Assembly: GCA_039201605.1 (NCBI GenBank)
Contig: JBCCRO010000012.1
Location: 84,700 to 148,699, forward strand
Source of the DNA: CADEDH01 sp039201605
GTDB taxonomy: Bacteria; Actinomycetota; Acidimicrobiia; Acidimicrobiales; SZUA-35
Direction: 5' to 3'
Length of the DNA stretch: 64,000 nt
Positions within the stretch are counted from its first letter, which is position 1, and each line of letters starts with the position of its first letter. A model generated the notes under the pieces. That model saw only the letters and a list, made by a program, of their open reading frames with translations, searched no databases and had not been told where the DNA came from. Positions 43,398 to 52,228 of the stretch are shown here, in pieces. Position numbers and translations under genes: made by a program.

Positions 43398-44176
43398 CCG
43401 CCCTCCACCGCCCGGAGTGCCTTGCGCACCTCGGTCACCGCCTCGTGGAACTCGGGGGCGTCGCGGACGAGGGCGCTGCGCTCGTCGAGTTCGATGTCGA
43501 CCACCGAGGAGATCCGGCCCGGTCGGGGCGACATGACCACCACCCGGGTGGACAGGTAGACCGCCTCGGGCACCGAGTGGGTGACGAACACGACGGTGGT
43601 GCCGCGATCGGCCCAGATGCGGAGCAGCTCGTCCTGGACGTGTTCCCGGGTCATCTCGTCGAGAGCGCCGAAGGGCTCATCCATCAGCAGCAGCGACGGT
43701 TCGAACGACAGGGCCCGGGCGATGGCGACGCGCTGCTGCATGCCGCCCGAGAGCTCGGCCGGATGGTGGTCGCCGAAGCCGTCGAGGCGGACCAGGTCGA
43801 GCATCTCGGCCGCCCGGGTCCTCCGCTTCGACTTCGACCAGCCCATCAGCTCGAGCGGCAGCTCCACGTTGCGGGCCACCGTGCGCCAGTCGAACAGGCC
43901 GGCCTTCTGGAAGGCCATGCCGTAGTCCTGATCGAGGCGGGCCTGCTCGGCCGACTTGCCGTTGACCTCGACCGCGCCGTCCGACGGCGGGATGAGCGAG
44001 GCGATCAGGCGGAGCAGCGTGCTCTTGCCGCAGCCCGAGGGGCCGATCAGGGTGACGAACTCGCCGGGCGTGATCCGCAGGTCGATGTCGTCGAGGGCAT
44101 GGACCTCGTTGGGCCGGCCCGGGTTGAAGACCTTCGACACGCCGCTGACGGCGACCGCGGGGCTTGCATCGGCCAT
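43394..44176 (-). CDS. ABC transporter ATP-binding protein (SsuB/TauB-like)
   Basis: 260 residues with Walker A GPSGCGKSTLL, signature LSGGMQQRVAIARAL and Walker B LLLMDEPFGALDE, followed by the switch His in VTHSVPEAVYL. This is the nitrate/sulfonate/taurine-type subgroup that pairs with NMT1-type binding proteins. It lies between the two permease genes. Confidence 0.93.
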   Translation of the reverse strand: MADASPAVAVSGVSKVFNPGRPNEVHALDDIDLRITPGEFVTLIGPSGCGKSTLLRLIASLIPPSDGAVEVNGKSAEQARLDQDYGMAFQKAGLFDWRTVARNVELPLELMGWSKSKRRTRAAEMLDLVRLDGFGDHHPAELSGGMQQRVAIARALSFEPSLLLMDEPFGALDEMTREHVQDELLRIWADRGTTVVFVTHSVPEAVYLSTRVVVMSPRPGRISSVVDIELDERSALVRDAPEFHEAVTEVRKALRAVEGG

Positions 44177-44179
44177 GGG

Positions 44180-45136
44180 CTACAGCACCTCCTGCTTCTG
44201 TCGGCTGAGGACGATCCGCTCGGTGGCGGCCACGGCGGCGAACACGGCGATCCCGAGCACGGCGGCGCCGATGACGCTGGCGTAGAGCCGCTCGGGACCG
44301 GTGGTGTAATTGAAAGCCTCGTTGAGGAGTCGACGGCCGAGACCGCCGCTCACCCCGGCCGAGATCTCTCCGACGATGGCGCCCACGATGCTGGCCGTCG
44401 CCGCGATCTTGGCCGCCGAGAACAGGTAGGGCAGCGAGGCCGGGAGCCGCAGGCGCCACAGGGTCTGCCCCCAGCCCGCAGCGTAGGACGACATCAGTTC
44501 GAGGTGGTCGGGACTGGGCGACTGCAGACCGCGGAGGCCGTTGACGGCAACGGGGAAGAAGGTGAGGTAGGCGGCGATGATCGACACCGACATCCAGTCC
44601 TGCCACTCCCAGGGGAAGAAGTCGACGTTCTGCCGGCCCCAGATCACCACGATGGGGGCGATGGCGATGAGGGGGATGGTCTGGCTGGCCACGACGTAGG
44701 GCAGCAGGCCCCGCTCGGCCGCGCGCCACCGGGCCAGGACGATGGCGATGGCGAGGCCGATGACGCCACCGACGAGGAAGCCGGCCGCCGCCTCCCGCAG
44801 CGTGAACAGTCCCTCGTCGAACAGGATGGCGGCGTAGGCCTTGTCCTCGCCGCCCGGCACCACACTGAACTGGCGGCCGATGTCGACCAGCGGGGGCATG
44901 TTGAGGTCGTCGCCCCGGGGCAGGAAGGAGCCGATGACGGGCCAGTCGGTCTGACCGTCGTCGGTGGCGTTGCTCAGCGCCTTGTAGGCGTTGTACAGGC
45001 CGGCGAGGGCGGCGACGAACACCCCGAACACGACCACCTGACGCACGGCGCTGATCACCGTCGTCCGCCGGTCGCCGGAATGCGCAACCTGGGCCGCGAC
45101 CTGATCGCGCACCAACGGATCCGCCGTCGTCGTCAT
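44180..45136 (-). CDS. ABC transporter permease, second subunit
   Basis: 318 residues, about six or seven spans, with the EAA-like motif SSYAAGWGQTLWRLRLPASLPYLF. A long extracytoplasmic loop between the first two spans (FLPRGDDLNMPPLVDIGRQF) distinguishes it from the other permease. It is separated from the ATPase gene by 3 bases. Confidence 0.9.
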   Translation of the reverse strand: MTTTADPLVRDQVAAQVAHSGDRRTTVISAVRQVVVFGVFVAALAGLYNAYKALSNATDDGQTDWPVIGSFLPRGDDLNMPPLVDIGRQFSVVPGGEDKAYAAILFDEGLFTLREAAAGFLVGGVIGLAIAIVLARWRAAERGLLPYVVASQTIPLIAIAPIVVIWGRQNVDFFPWEWQDWMSVSIIAAYLTFFPVAVNGLRGLQSPSPDHLELMSSYAAGWGQTLWRLRLPASLPYLFSAAKIAATASIVGAIVGEISAGVSGGLGRRLLNEAFNYTTGPERLYASVIGAAVLGIAVFAAVAATERIVLSRQKQEVL

Positions 45137-45173
45137 GCCCGCCGCACCTTCCTCCCCGCCACGGTCACCTCGC

Positions 45174-46175
45174 TCAGCCGGCGAGGGCCGGGATGATGCG
45201 CTGGCCGTAGGCGTTGAGGGTCTCGTCCTTCTGGTCGTGCATCAGGTAGATGGCGAACTGGTCGACGCCGAGGGCCTCCAGGGCTTTGAGGCGTTCGATG
45301 TGGGCCTCCTCGGGGCCGAGGATGCAGAAGCGGTCGATGATGTCGTCGGGCACGAAGTCGGTGTGATCGTGACCGGCCTTGCCGTGCCCCGAGTAGTCGT
45401 AGCCCTCGCGCTCCTTGATGTAGTCGGTGAGGGCCTCGGGCACCATCGAGCCGTCGCCCCCATAGCGCTCGACCAGGTCGGCCACGTGATTGCCGACCAT
45501 CCCGCCGAACCAGCGGCACTGGTCGCGCTGGTGTTCGAGGTCGGTGCCGACGTAGGCCGGCGCCGCAACGCAGATGTGGAGGTCGTCGGGGTTGCGGCCG
45601 GCGTCGGCCGCCGCCTTGCGAACGGCGCCGATGGTCCACTCGGCCAGGCTGAGATCGGCGAGCTGGAGGATGAAGCCGTCGGTCTCCTCGCCGCACATCT
45701 TCAGCGCCTTGGGCCCGTAGGCGGCCATGAGCACCTTCAGCTCGGAGTCCTTCGCCCAGGGGAAGTGCTGGGTGGTGCCGTTGTAGGTGGTCTCCCGCCC
45801 CTCGGCCAGGTCCTTGATCACCTTCATCGACTCGCTGAGGGTCGCCAGCTTGGCCGGGGTGTGCCCGAGCACCCGCATGGCCGAGTCGCCCCGGCCGATG
45901 CCGCAGATCGTGCGGTCGCCGAACATGTCGTTGAGGGTGGCGAAATGGGAGGCGGTGACCGTCCAGTTGCGGGTGCCGGGGTTGGTGACCATCGGGCCCA
46001 CGACCATCCGGTTGGTGGCCGACAGCATCTGCGAGTAGATGACGTAGGGCTCCTGCCACAGCACGTGGGAGTCGAACGTCCACCCGTAGGTGAAGCCGAG
46101 GGTCTCGGCCTTGGCCGCCAGGTCGACGACCCGCCAGGCCGGCGGATCGGTCTGCAGTACGACTCCAAACTCCAT
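45174..46175 (-). CDS. F420-dependent LLM-class oxidoreductase
   Basis: A 333-residue luciferase-like TIM barrel of the short, F420-using type (methylene-tetrahydromethanopterin reductase-like): GFTYGWTFDSHVLWQEPYVIYSQML, MVTNPGTRNWTVTASHFATLN and GIGRGDSAMRVLG are the hallmark segments. It resembles the F420-linked group often found beside pyrimidine-type transporters and hydrolases, but this is from memory and unverified. AGGAG precedes the ATG; 8 bases separate it from the dehydrogenase stop region. It may reduce a pyrimidine ring or an unsaturated intermediate (inference). Confidence 0.85.
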   Translation of the reverse strand: MEFGVVLQTDPPAWRVVDLAAKAETLGFTYGWTFDSHVLWQEPYVIYSQMLSATNRMVVGPMVTNPGTRNWTVTASHFATLNDMFGDRTICGIGRGDSAMRVLGHTPAKLATLSESMKVIKDLAEGRETTYNGTTQHFPWAKDSELKVLMAAYGPKALKMCGEETDGFILQLADLSLAEWTIGAVRKAAADAGRNPDDLHICVAAPAYVGTDLEHQRDQCRWFGGMVGNHVADLVERYGGDGSMVPEALTDYIKEREGYDYSGHGKAGHDHTDFVPDDIIDRFCILGPEEAHIERLKALEALGVDQFAIYLMHDQKDETLNAYGQRIIPALAG

Positions 46176-46183
46176 GCTTGCTC

Positions 46184-47671
46184 CTAGCTCGTCGTGGGGA
46201 AACCGAGGTTGACGGTGCTGGTGGCGGGATCGGGCCAGCGCTCGGTGATCACCTTGGCCTTGGTGAAGAAGCGGACACCTTCGGGTCCGTACATCGTCGT
46301 GTCGCCGAACAGGGAGTCCTTCCACCCGCCGAAGGAGTGGTAGGCCACCGGCACCGGGATCGGGACGTTGATGCCGACCATGCCGGCGTCGGCGTCGACC
46401 ACGAACTGGCGGGCGGCGCCGCCGTCACGGGTGAAGATGGCGGCCCCGTTGCCCCATGGGTTGTTCTTGATCAGGTCGACGGCCTCGGCGTAGGTCTCGA
46501 CCCGCACCACCGACAGCACCGGACCGAAGATCTCGTCCCGGTAGACGCTCATGTCGGTGGTGACGTGATCGATGAGCGTGGCGCCGACGAAGAAGCCGTC
46601 ACCGTCGAACCGCTTGTCCCGGCCGTCGACGACCACGGTGGCACCGGCCGACGCGCCCTGGTCGATGTAGTCGGTCACCCGGGCCTGGGCGTCGGCGGTG
46701 ATCAGGGGCCCCATCTCCGAAGCCGGATCGTCGCCCGGGCCGACGATGAGCTTGTCGATCCGCTGCTGGACGGCGTCGACCAGCTCGTCGGCCACATCGC
46801 CGACGGCCACCGCCACCGAGATGGCCATGCACCGCTCTCCGGCCGAGCCGTAGGCGGCCGACACCGCGGCGTCGGCGGCCAGGCCGACATCGGCGTCGGG
46901 GAGGACGATCATGTGGTTCTTGGCTCCGGCCAGCGCCTGCACCCGCTTGCCGACGCCGTTGGCGGTGTCGAACACGTGCTTGGCGATCGGGGTGGAGCCG
47001 ACGAAGCTGACGGCGGCGATATCGGGATGGACGAGGAGGCGGTTGACCGCCTCGGCGTCGCCGTTGATCACGTTGAGGACGCCGGGCGGGAACCCGGCCT
47101 CCTGCGCCAGTTCGGCGATGAAGAAGGCCGACGACGGATCGCGCTCGGAGGGCTTGAGGACGAAGGTGTTGCCGCAGGCCAAGGCGTTCGGGATCATCCA
47201 CAGCGGCACCATGGCCGGGAAGTTGAACGGGGTGATGCCGGCCACCACGCCCAGGGGCTGGCGCACGGTGTACACGTCGACGCCGGTCGAGGCCTGTTCG
47301 TTGTAGCCGCCCTTGAGCAGCTCGGAGATGCCGCAGGCGAACTCGATGTTCTCGAGGCCGCGCGCCACCTCGCCCAGGGCGTCGGCCTTGACCTTGCCGT
47401 GCTCGGCCGTGAGCCTGGCTGCGATCTCGTCGGCGTTTCGATGCACGAGATCGCGGTAGGCGAACATGATCTTGGTCCGCTGGGCCAGGCTGGACGAACG
47501 CCAGGTCTCGAACGCCTCGGCGGCGTTGGCCACCGCAGCGTCGACCTCGGCCACCGAGGCCAGCGACAGCTCGCCGGTCTGGACCCCGGTCGCCGGGTTG
47601 TACACCGGCGAGGTCCGGCCGGAGGTGCCCTCGACGATCTCGCCGCCGATCAGATGGTGAATGTGTTCCAT
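46184..47671 (-). CDS. mmsA: CoA-acylating methylmalonate-semialdehyde dehydrogenase
   Basis: 495 residues. Catalyses NAD+- and CoA-dependent oxidation of malonate or methylmalonate semialdehyde to acetyl- or propionyl-CoA with loss of CO2. VTPFNFPAMVPLWMIP-type GITPFNFPAMVPLWM and FVLKPSERDPSS bind cofactor; GSAGERCMAIS holds the catalytic Cys near residue 280, and the ERCM form is typical of MmsA rather than hydrolytic ALDHs. The ATG at 47671 follows AAGGAG; an earlier ATG at 47692 overlaps that site. It would complete conversion of beta-alanine (or beta-aminoisobutyrate) to a CoA ester. Confidence 0.92.
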   Translation of the reverse strand: MEHIHHLIGGEIVEGTSGRTSPVYNPATGVQTGELSLASVAEVDAAVANAAEAFETWRSSSLAQRTKIMFAYRDLVHRNADEIAARLTAEHGKVKADALGEVARGLENIEFACGISELLKGGYNEQASTGVDVYTVRQPLGVVAGITPFNFPAMVPLWMIPNALACGNTFVLKPSERDPSSAFFIAELAQEAGFPPGVLNVINGDAEAVNRLLVHPDIAAVSFVGSTPIAKHVFDTANGVGKRVQALAGAKNHMIVLPDADVGLAADAAVSAAYGSAGERCMAISVAVAVGDVADELVDAVQQRIDKLIVGPGDDPASEMGPLITADAQARVTDYIDQGASAGATVVVDGRDKRFDGDGFFVGATLIDHVTTDMSVYRDEIFGPVLSVVRVETYAEAVDLIKNNPWGNGAAIFTRDGGAARQFVVDADAGMVGINVPIPVPVAYHSFGGWKDSLFGDTTMYGPEGVRFFTKAKVITERWPDPATSTVNLGFPTTS

Positions 47672-47728
47672 GCGCTCTCGACTCCTTCGCATCGATCCTG
47701 GTGCTCGCGCCCGGTGCGTGCTTTGCGA

Positions 47729-47747
47729 CGCCTCCCTGGTGGAGGCG
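47729..47747 (-). terminator. Hairpin between aminotransferase and dehydrogenase genes
   Basis: CGCCTCC (47729-47735) pairs with GGAGGCG (47741-47747) around CTGGT in the 97-base gap after the aminotransferase stop. It may lower readthrough into the downstream genes or stabilise the message. Confidence 0.45.
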
Positions 47748-47768
47748 GAACTCGTTGCCTTCGGGTGG

Positions 47769-49061
47769 TCAGGTGGTGACGGCGTGGATGGCCTCGATCA
47801 GGGCGTCGATCCCCTCATCGAGCTCGGTCTCGGTGATGGCCAGCATGGGCGCCAGGCGGATCACGTTGCCGTAGAGCCCTCCCTTGCCGACCAACAGACC
47901 ACGATCCTTGCAGGCATCGAGCAACAGCGCTGCGATTGCGGTGTCGGGCTCGACCCCACCGGGATGCACCATCTCGATCGCCTGCATCAGGCCACGACCG
48001 CGGAGCTCGGCGATCCACGGTGTCTCGTCGATCACCGGGGCGAGCCGCTCGGTGAGACGAGCGCCCATCGCCTTGGCATTGCCCTGCAGGTCGTGCTCCA
48101 GCACGTAGCGGAGCGTTGCCCGCCCGGCCGCCGTCGACAGCGGGTTGCCGCCGAAGGTGGAGAACGAGAGCACGTCGATCGAGTCCATGATCTCGGCTCG
48201 GGCCACCACCCCGGCCAGCGTGATGCCGTTGCCGACGCCCTTGGCGAAGGTGAGGATGTCCGGCACCATGCCGTGCGCCTGGTAGCCCCAGAAGTGCTCG
48301 CCGGTGCGCCCCCAGCCGGTCTGCACCTCGTCGGAGATGAAGAGGATGTCGCGATTGGCCAGCTCCTTGCCCATCGCCCCGAAGAATCCGTCGGGCGGGG
48401 TGGTGAAACCACCGACGCCCTGAATCGGTTCGGCGATCATGGCCGCCACCTCGCCGGCGGTCGCCATGTCGATCAGCTGCACCAGATCGGCGACGCAGGC
48501 GTCGGTGTAGGCGTCGTCGTCGAGATCGCGGAACGGGCTGCGGAGCCGATAGGCGCCGTGGACGAAGTTGACGTTGAGGCCGGACATCGACGCCACCGAC
48601 CATGATTTCTGGGCGGTGATGGCCTGGGCCGAGTACGACCGACCGTGGTAGCTGTTGCGCATGGCCAGGATCTCGTTCGAGCCCCGGTGGGCGCAGGCCA
48701 GCATGATGGCCGTGTCGTTGGCCTCGGTCCCCGATGCGGTGAAGAACACCCGGGCGTCGGGGATGCCCGACACCGCCGCCACCTCCTCGGCGAAGCCGAT
48801 CATCGGCTCCGAGAGGTAGAGCGTCGAGGTGTGCATCACCTTGGCCGCCTGCTCCTGCACGGCGGCCACCACCTCGGGCACGGCGTGCCCGATCATGGTG
48901 GTGAGCACGCCCCCGAACCAGTCGAGGTAGCGGTTGCCCTCCACGTCCCACACGTAGCTGCCCTCACCCCGATCGATCGAGATCGGCTCGGCGTGGAGCG
49001 GAGACACGAACGAAGGCAGGACCGCCTTGTAGCGGGCCAGCAGGTCGGCGTTGGTCGTCAT
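47769..49061 (-). CDS. Class III (omega) aminotransferase, beta-alanine:pyruvate type
   Basis: 430 residues, PLP-dependent. WFGGVLTTMIGHAVPEVVAAV and FFTASGTEANDTAIMLA are family segments, ISDEVQTGWGRTG holds the PLP-pyridine Asp, and TFAKGVGNGITLAGV the Schiff-base Lys (about residue 273). The class covers beta-alanine, alanine-glyoxylate and 4-aminobutyrate aminotransferases; its position between the amidase and MmsA points to beta-alanine to malonate semialdehyde. It overlaps the amidase stop by 1 base (TGATG). Confidence 0.9.
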   Translation of the reverse strand: MTTNADLLARYKAVLPSFVSPLHAEPISIDRGEGSYVWDVEGNRYLDWFGGVLTTMIGHAVPEVVAAVQEQAAKVMHTSTLYLSEPMIGFAEEVAAVSGIPDARVFFTASGTEANDTAIMLACAHRGSNEILAMRNSYHGRSYSAQAITAQKSWSVASMSGLNVNFVHGAYRLRSPFRDLDDDAYTDACVADLVQLIDMATAGEVAAMIAEPIQGVGGFTTPPDGFFGAMGKELANRDILFISDEVQTGWGRTGEHFWGYQAHGMVPDILTFAKGVGNGITLAGVVARAEIMDSIDVLSFSTFGGNPLSTAAGRATLRYVLEHDLQGNAKAMGARLTERLAPVIDETPWIAELRGRGLMQAIEMVHPGGVEPDTAIAALLLDACKDRGLLVGKGGLYGNVIRLAPMLAITETELDEGIDALIEAIHAVTT

Positions 49062-49903
49062 CAGGAGTCGGTCAACGCCGAGTACGTGTCGGGGCGACGG
49101 TCTCGGTAGAAGGCCCACTGGGCCCGCACCTCGTCGATCACGTCGAGATCGAGGTCGCGGACGAGGAGCTCCTCGGCCTGGTCGCTGGCCGTGCCGTCGA
49201 CGAACTGGCCGCGCGGGTTGGCGAAGTAGGAGGTGCCGTAGAAGTCGTTGTCGCCCAGGGGTTCGATGCCGACCCGGTTGATGGCGCCGACGTAGTACAT
49301 GTTGGCGCAGGCCGACGAGGTCTGTTCCAGCTTCCACAGGTAGGACGACAGACCGCGGCTGGTGGCCGACGGGTTGAACACGATCTGGGCGCCGCCCAGG
49401 CCGAGGGCCCGCCAGCCCTCGGGGAAGTGGCGGTCGTAGCAGATGTAGACGCCGACCCGCCCGACGGCGGTGTCGAACACCGGGTACCCGAGGTTGCCGG
49501 GGCGGAAGTAGAACTTCTCCCAGAACCCCTTCACCTGGGGGATGTGGTTCTTGCGGTACTTGCCCAGGTAGCTGCCGTCGGCGTCGATGACGGCGGCCGT
49601 GTTGTAGAGGATGCCGGGCTGCTCCTCCTCGTACATCGGGAGCACCAGCACCATGCCCAGCTCGGCGGCGAGCTCCTGGAAACGCTTGGTCGTCGGGCCG
49701 TCGGGGATGGCCTCGGCATAGGAGTAGTACTCGGCCTCCTGCACCTGACAGAAGTAGGGACCGTAGAACAGCTCCTGGAAGCACATCACCTGGGCGCCGG
49801 CCTCGGCCGCCTCCCGCATGTACTTCTCGTGGAGGTCGATCATCGAATCCTTGTCGCCGGTCCATGCGGTCTGGACCAGCGCCGCTTTCACGATCGTGCT
49901 CAT
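49061..49903 (-). CDS. Beta-ureidopropionase-like carbon-nitrogen hydrolase
   Basis: 280 residues of the nitrilase superfamily. Catalytic triad Glu44 (CFQELFYGPYF), Lys118 (KYRKNHIP) and Cys155 (VYICYDRHFPEGW). The stretches KNHIPQVKGFWEKFYFRPGN and IVFNPSATSRGLSSYLWKLE, then YVGAINRVG, closely follow animal beta-ureidopropionase, which splits N-carbamoyl-beta-alanine into beta-alanine, NH3 and CO2. N-carbamoylputrescine amidase is the main alternative. The ATG at 49903 begins the fold directly. First gene of the catabolic operon; promoter TTGTTC-18-TATGGT on the minus strand. Confidence 0.88.
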   Translation of the reverse strand: MSTIVKAALVQTAWTGDKDSMIDLHEKYMREAAEAGAQVMCFQELFYGPYFCQVQEAEYYSYAEAIPDGPTTKRFQELAAELGMVLVLPMYEEEQPGILYNTAAVIDADGSYLGKYRKNHIPQVKGFWEKFYFRPGNLGYPVFDTAVGRVGVYICYDRHFPEGWRALGLGGAQIVFNPSATSRGLSSYLWKLEQTSSACANMYYVGAINRVGIEPLGDNDFYGTSYFANPRGQFVDGTASDQAEELLVRDLDLDVIDEVRAQWAFYRDRRPDTYSALTDS

Positions 49904-49981
49904 GACGTTCCCTTCGTCCCCTTCGTCAACCACGCGGCCGAGGCTGCTCACGGCCCGGGTTTGTCCTGCGTCTTGGCTGGG

Positions 49982-50033
49982 ACCATACTGTGCCAGCGCC
50001 GACTCGAACAAGGGCCGGTTTGTGCCACACAAA
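49982..50033. promoter_or_regulatory. Amidase promoter and paired TGTGCCA operator
   Basis: Minus-strand promoter for the catabolic operon: TTGTTC (50011 to 50006), 18 bases, TATGGT (49987 to 49982). Two direct TGTGCCA boxes lie at 49989-49995 (in the spacer) and 50021-50027 (above the -35), exactly 32 bases or three helix turns apart. The second is inside a perfect inverted repeat, TTTGTG-CCA-CACAAA (50019-50033), 7 bases before the regulator start. Direct repeats of this kind are how MocR regulators bind, so the site probably activates the operon and represses the regulator gene (inference). Confidence 0.6.
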
Positions 50034-50040
50034 GGTTTTC

Positions 50041-51396
50041 ATGGGCGAAACACTTCCGTTCCCCACCTCGTTCACCAACCGCACGGCGAGCGGTATCGCC
50101 CAGGCCATCGGCCGACTGATCAGCACCGGTGACCTGACGGTCGGCACCCGCCTGCCCACGGTGCGGGCCGTCGCCGGCCAACTCGGGGTGAGCCCGACCA
50201 CGGTGGCCGAGGCCTGGCGCATCCTCCAGCACCACGGCGCCATCGCCACCGAGGGCCGGCGGGGCACGTTCGTCCGCGGCGCCCGCCAGGTCGCCCCCGG
50301 GCGCTACTGGCAGGTCCCGGTCGACCCCGGCACGTTCGACCTCGACCTGTCGACCGGCACACCCGATCCTGCGCTGCTCCCACCGCTCGGCCCACTGTTG
50401 CGGCGGATCGACGTCGATCATCACGTGACCTCCTACCTCGACGCCCCGGTGGTACCGGCACTGGCCGAGCGGCTGCGGGCCGGCTGGCCCTTCGAGCCCG
50501 AGCTACTCACCGTGGTCGACGGGGCCCAGGACGCCCTCGATCGACTGGTCGGGGCCCTCGTCGGGCTGGGCGACGCCGTGGTCGTGACCGATCCCGAGTT
50601 CCCCACCTTGCTCGATCGCCTCGAGCTGGCCGGGGCCAGGATCCTCAGCGTCGACGTGGACGACGAGGGCCCGGTGATGGCCGAGCTGGAGGAGGCCATG
50701 GTCCACGAGCCGGTGGCCGTGTTCCTCCAGCCGCGCTCGCACAATCCGCTCGGCGTCACCGTGAGCGCCGAGCGGGCGGCCGAGGTGGCGACCCTGATCG
50801 CCGATCGGCCGGTGATCGTGGTGGAGGACGATCACTCGGCCTCGGTGTCGGGCGCCCCGCTCAACAGCGTCGGCGTCCATCGGCCGGAGCAGGTGGTGCA
50901 CATCCGGAGCTTCTCCAAGTCGCACGGACCCGACCTCCGGCTCGCCGCCGTCGGCGGCGCCGCAGGTCCGATCGACAGCCTGGCCCGGCGACGGCGGCTC
51001 GGTTCGTCGTGGAGCAGCCGACTGCTCCAGCAGCTCCTGCTGGTCATGCTCGACGACCCGGCCACCGAGGAGTTGGTGGCCGAAGCGGCCGACGAGTACG
51101 AGCGCCGTCGAGGGGTGCTGTCGTCGGTCCTGGCCGAGCACGGCGTCGAGGTCCGCCCCGGGGCCGGGCTCAACCTGTGGATCCCGGTCGTCGACGAGCA
51201 GGTGGCGCTGATCAACCTGGCGACGAGGGGCGTGGGTGCCGCCCCCGGCATGCCCTTCCGCACCGGTCACCGACCGACCGATCCCCACCTGCGGGTGAGC
51301 GTCGGAACCGCCACCGGCGACCTGCACGACCTTGGTCGGCTGTTGGCGTTGGCGGCCCGGGCCAACCCGGCGATCGGCTACGCCGCCGGCGCCTGA
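50041..51396 (+). CDS. MocR-type regulator (GntR HTH fused to aminotransferase fold)
   Basis: 451 residues. Residues about 10-75 are a GntR winged helix (AIGRLISTGDLTVGTRLPTVRAVAGQLGVSPTTVAEAWRIL). The rest is a class I aminotransferase fold with the PLP Lys in IRSFSKSHGPDLR near residue 293. MocR proteins sense amino acids or amines through PLP. Divergent from the amidase, aminotransferase, MmsA and transporter genes, so a beta-amino acid is the likely signal (inference). The ATG at 50041 is preferred; an upstream ATG at 49990 would span the operator. Confidence 0.88.
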   Translation: MGETLPFPTSFTNRTASGIAQAIGRLISTGDLTVGTRLPTVRAVAGQLGVSPTTVAEAWRILQHHGAIATEGRRGTFVRGARQVAPGRYWQVPVDPGTFDLDLSTGTPDPALLPPLGPLLRRIDVDHHVTSYLDAPVVPALAERLRAGWPFEPELLTVVDGAQDALDRLVGALVGLGDAVVVTDPEFPTLLDRLELAGARILSVDVDDEGPVMAELEEAMVHEPVAVFLQPRSHNPLGVTVSAERAAEVATLIADRPVIVVEDDHSASVSGAPLNSVGVHRPEQVVHIRSFSKSHGPDLRLAAVGGAAGPIDSLARRRRLGSSWSSRLLQQLLLVMLDDPATEELVAEAADEYERRRGVLSSVLAEHGVEVRPGAGLNLWIPVVDEQVALINLATRGVGAAPGMPFRTGHRPTDPHLRVSVGTATGDLHDLGRLLALAARANPAIGYAAGA

Positions 51397-51477
51397 GCCC
51401 CCTGGGCCACAAACCCGACGATCGAGGCCCACGGCCCGGGCCGAGCGGGGGCAGCGGGGCCGCGCTCCCGATCGCCG

Positions 51478-52089
51478 TCAGCCGGAGGCGCCGTCGGCGG
51501 CGAGCAGACGCTGGTAGTCGTCCCAGGTGTCGACGTCGAGCGGAGCCTCCCGATCGACGGTGACGTGGCGGGCGGCGAACCGACCGGACTCCAGCAGCTT
51601 CCACACCGCCTTGTCGCCGTGCAGGCCGCCGAGGGCGTCGAAGGTCGAGCGGGCGAACCAGAACGGGTGACCGGTCCCGTCCCGGTAGTCGACGACGGCG
51701 ATCTCGGCCCCGTCGGCGGCGGCCGCGGCGAGGGCCTCGACGGCGCCCCGGGGTACGTCGGGCTGGTCGCCGAGGAACAGCAGGAACCCGTCGGCGGCGG
51801 CGTCGACGACGTCGAGGGCCGACACGATCGACGACGAGCAGCCGTCGGTGTGGTGCACGCTGTCGACGACCTCGACTCCGGACAGATCGACGGTCCTGCG
51901 CACCTCGGCCTCGGCCCCGCCCACGGTGACGATCGTCTGGGCGAACCCGAACCCGAGCACGGTGGAGATCGTGGCGTCGAGCAGCGTGGCCCCGCGGAAG
52001 GCGAGCAGCTGCTTGGGGCGGCCGAGCCGACGGGACGAGCCCGCGGCGAGGACCAGCGCCGTCAGGCGGAGTTCGTCGGGGGCCGGCAT
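51478..52089 (-). CDS. mocA: MocA-like molybdenum cofactor nucleotidyltransferase
   Basis: 203 residues. LTALVLAAGSSRRLGRPKQLL carries the LAAGxSxRxGxxK nucleotide-binding motif, and LLFLGDQPDVPRGAV the metal-binding GDQP. MocA attaches CMP to molybdopterin to make the cytosine dinucleotide cofactor required by CO dehydrogenase and related hydroxylases, which fits the cox genes from 53.5 kb on. MobA-like and other NTases are alternatives. Leaderless start: TAGCAT (minus, 52102 to 52097), 7 bases, ATG. Confidence 0.85.
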   Translation of the reverse strand: MPAPDELRLTALVLAAGSSRRLGRPKQLLAFRGATLLDATISTVLGFGFAQTIVTVGGAEAEVRRTVDLSGVEVVDSVHHTDGCSSSIVSALDVVDAAADGFLLFLGDQPDVPRGAVEALAAAAADGAEIAVVDYRDGTGHPFWFARSTFDALGGLHGDKAVWKLLESGRFAARHVTVDREAPLDVDTWDDYQRLLAADGASG

Positions 52090-52228
52090 GGGAGCGATGC
52101 TAGGTGCTCGGGTCGATCGACCGCAGGTTCGGCGGCGGCGTCGACGCCCTCTCGGCGGCGGACCGCCATGGCGCAAGCTCGGCCGGTCGGCCGGGGCGCT
52201 GAAGCCGGCGGCGCACTACTCTGACCGC
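52090..52228. promoter_or_regulatory. Divergent leaderless promoters, mocA and XdhC gene
   Basis: Minus strand: TAGCAT at 52102-52097, 7 bases before the mocA ATG. Plus strand: TACTCT at 52217-52222, 6 bases before the GTG of the XdhC gene. Neither has a convincing -35, consistent with activator dependence or a non-housekeeping sigma factor. Confidence 0.45.
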
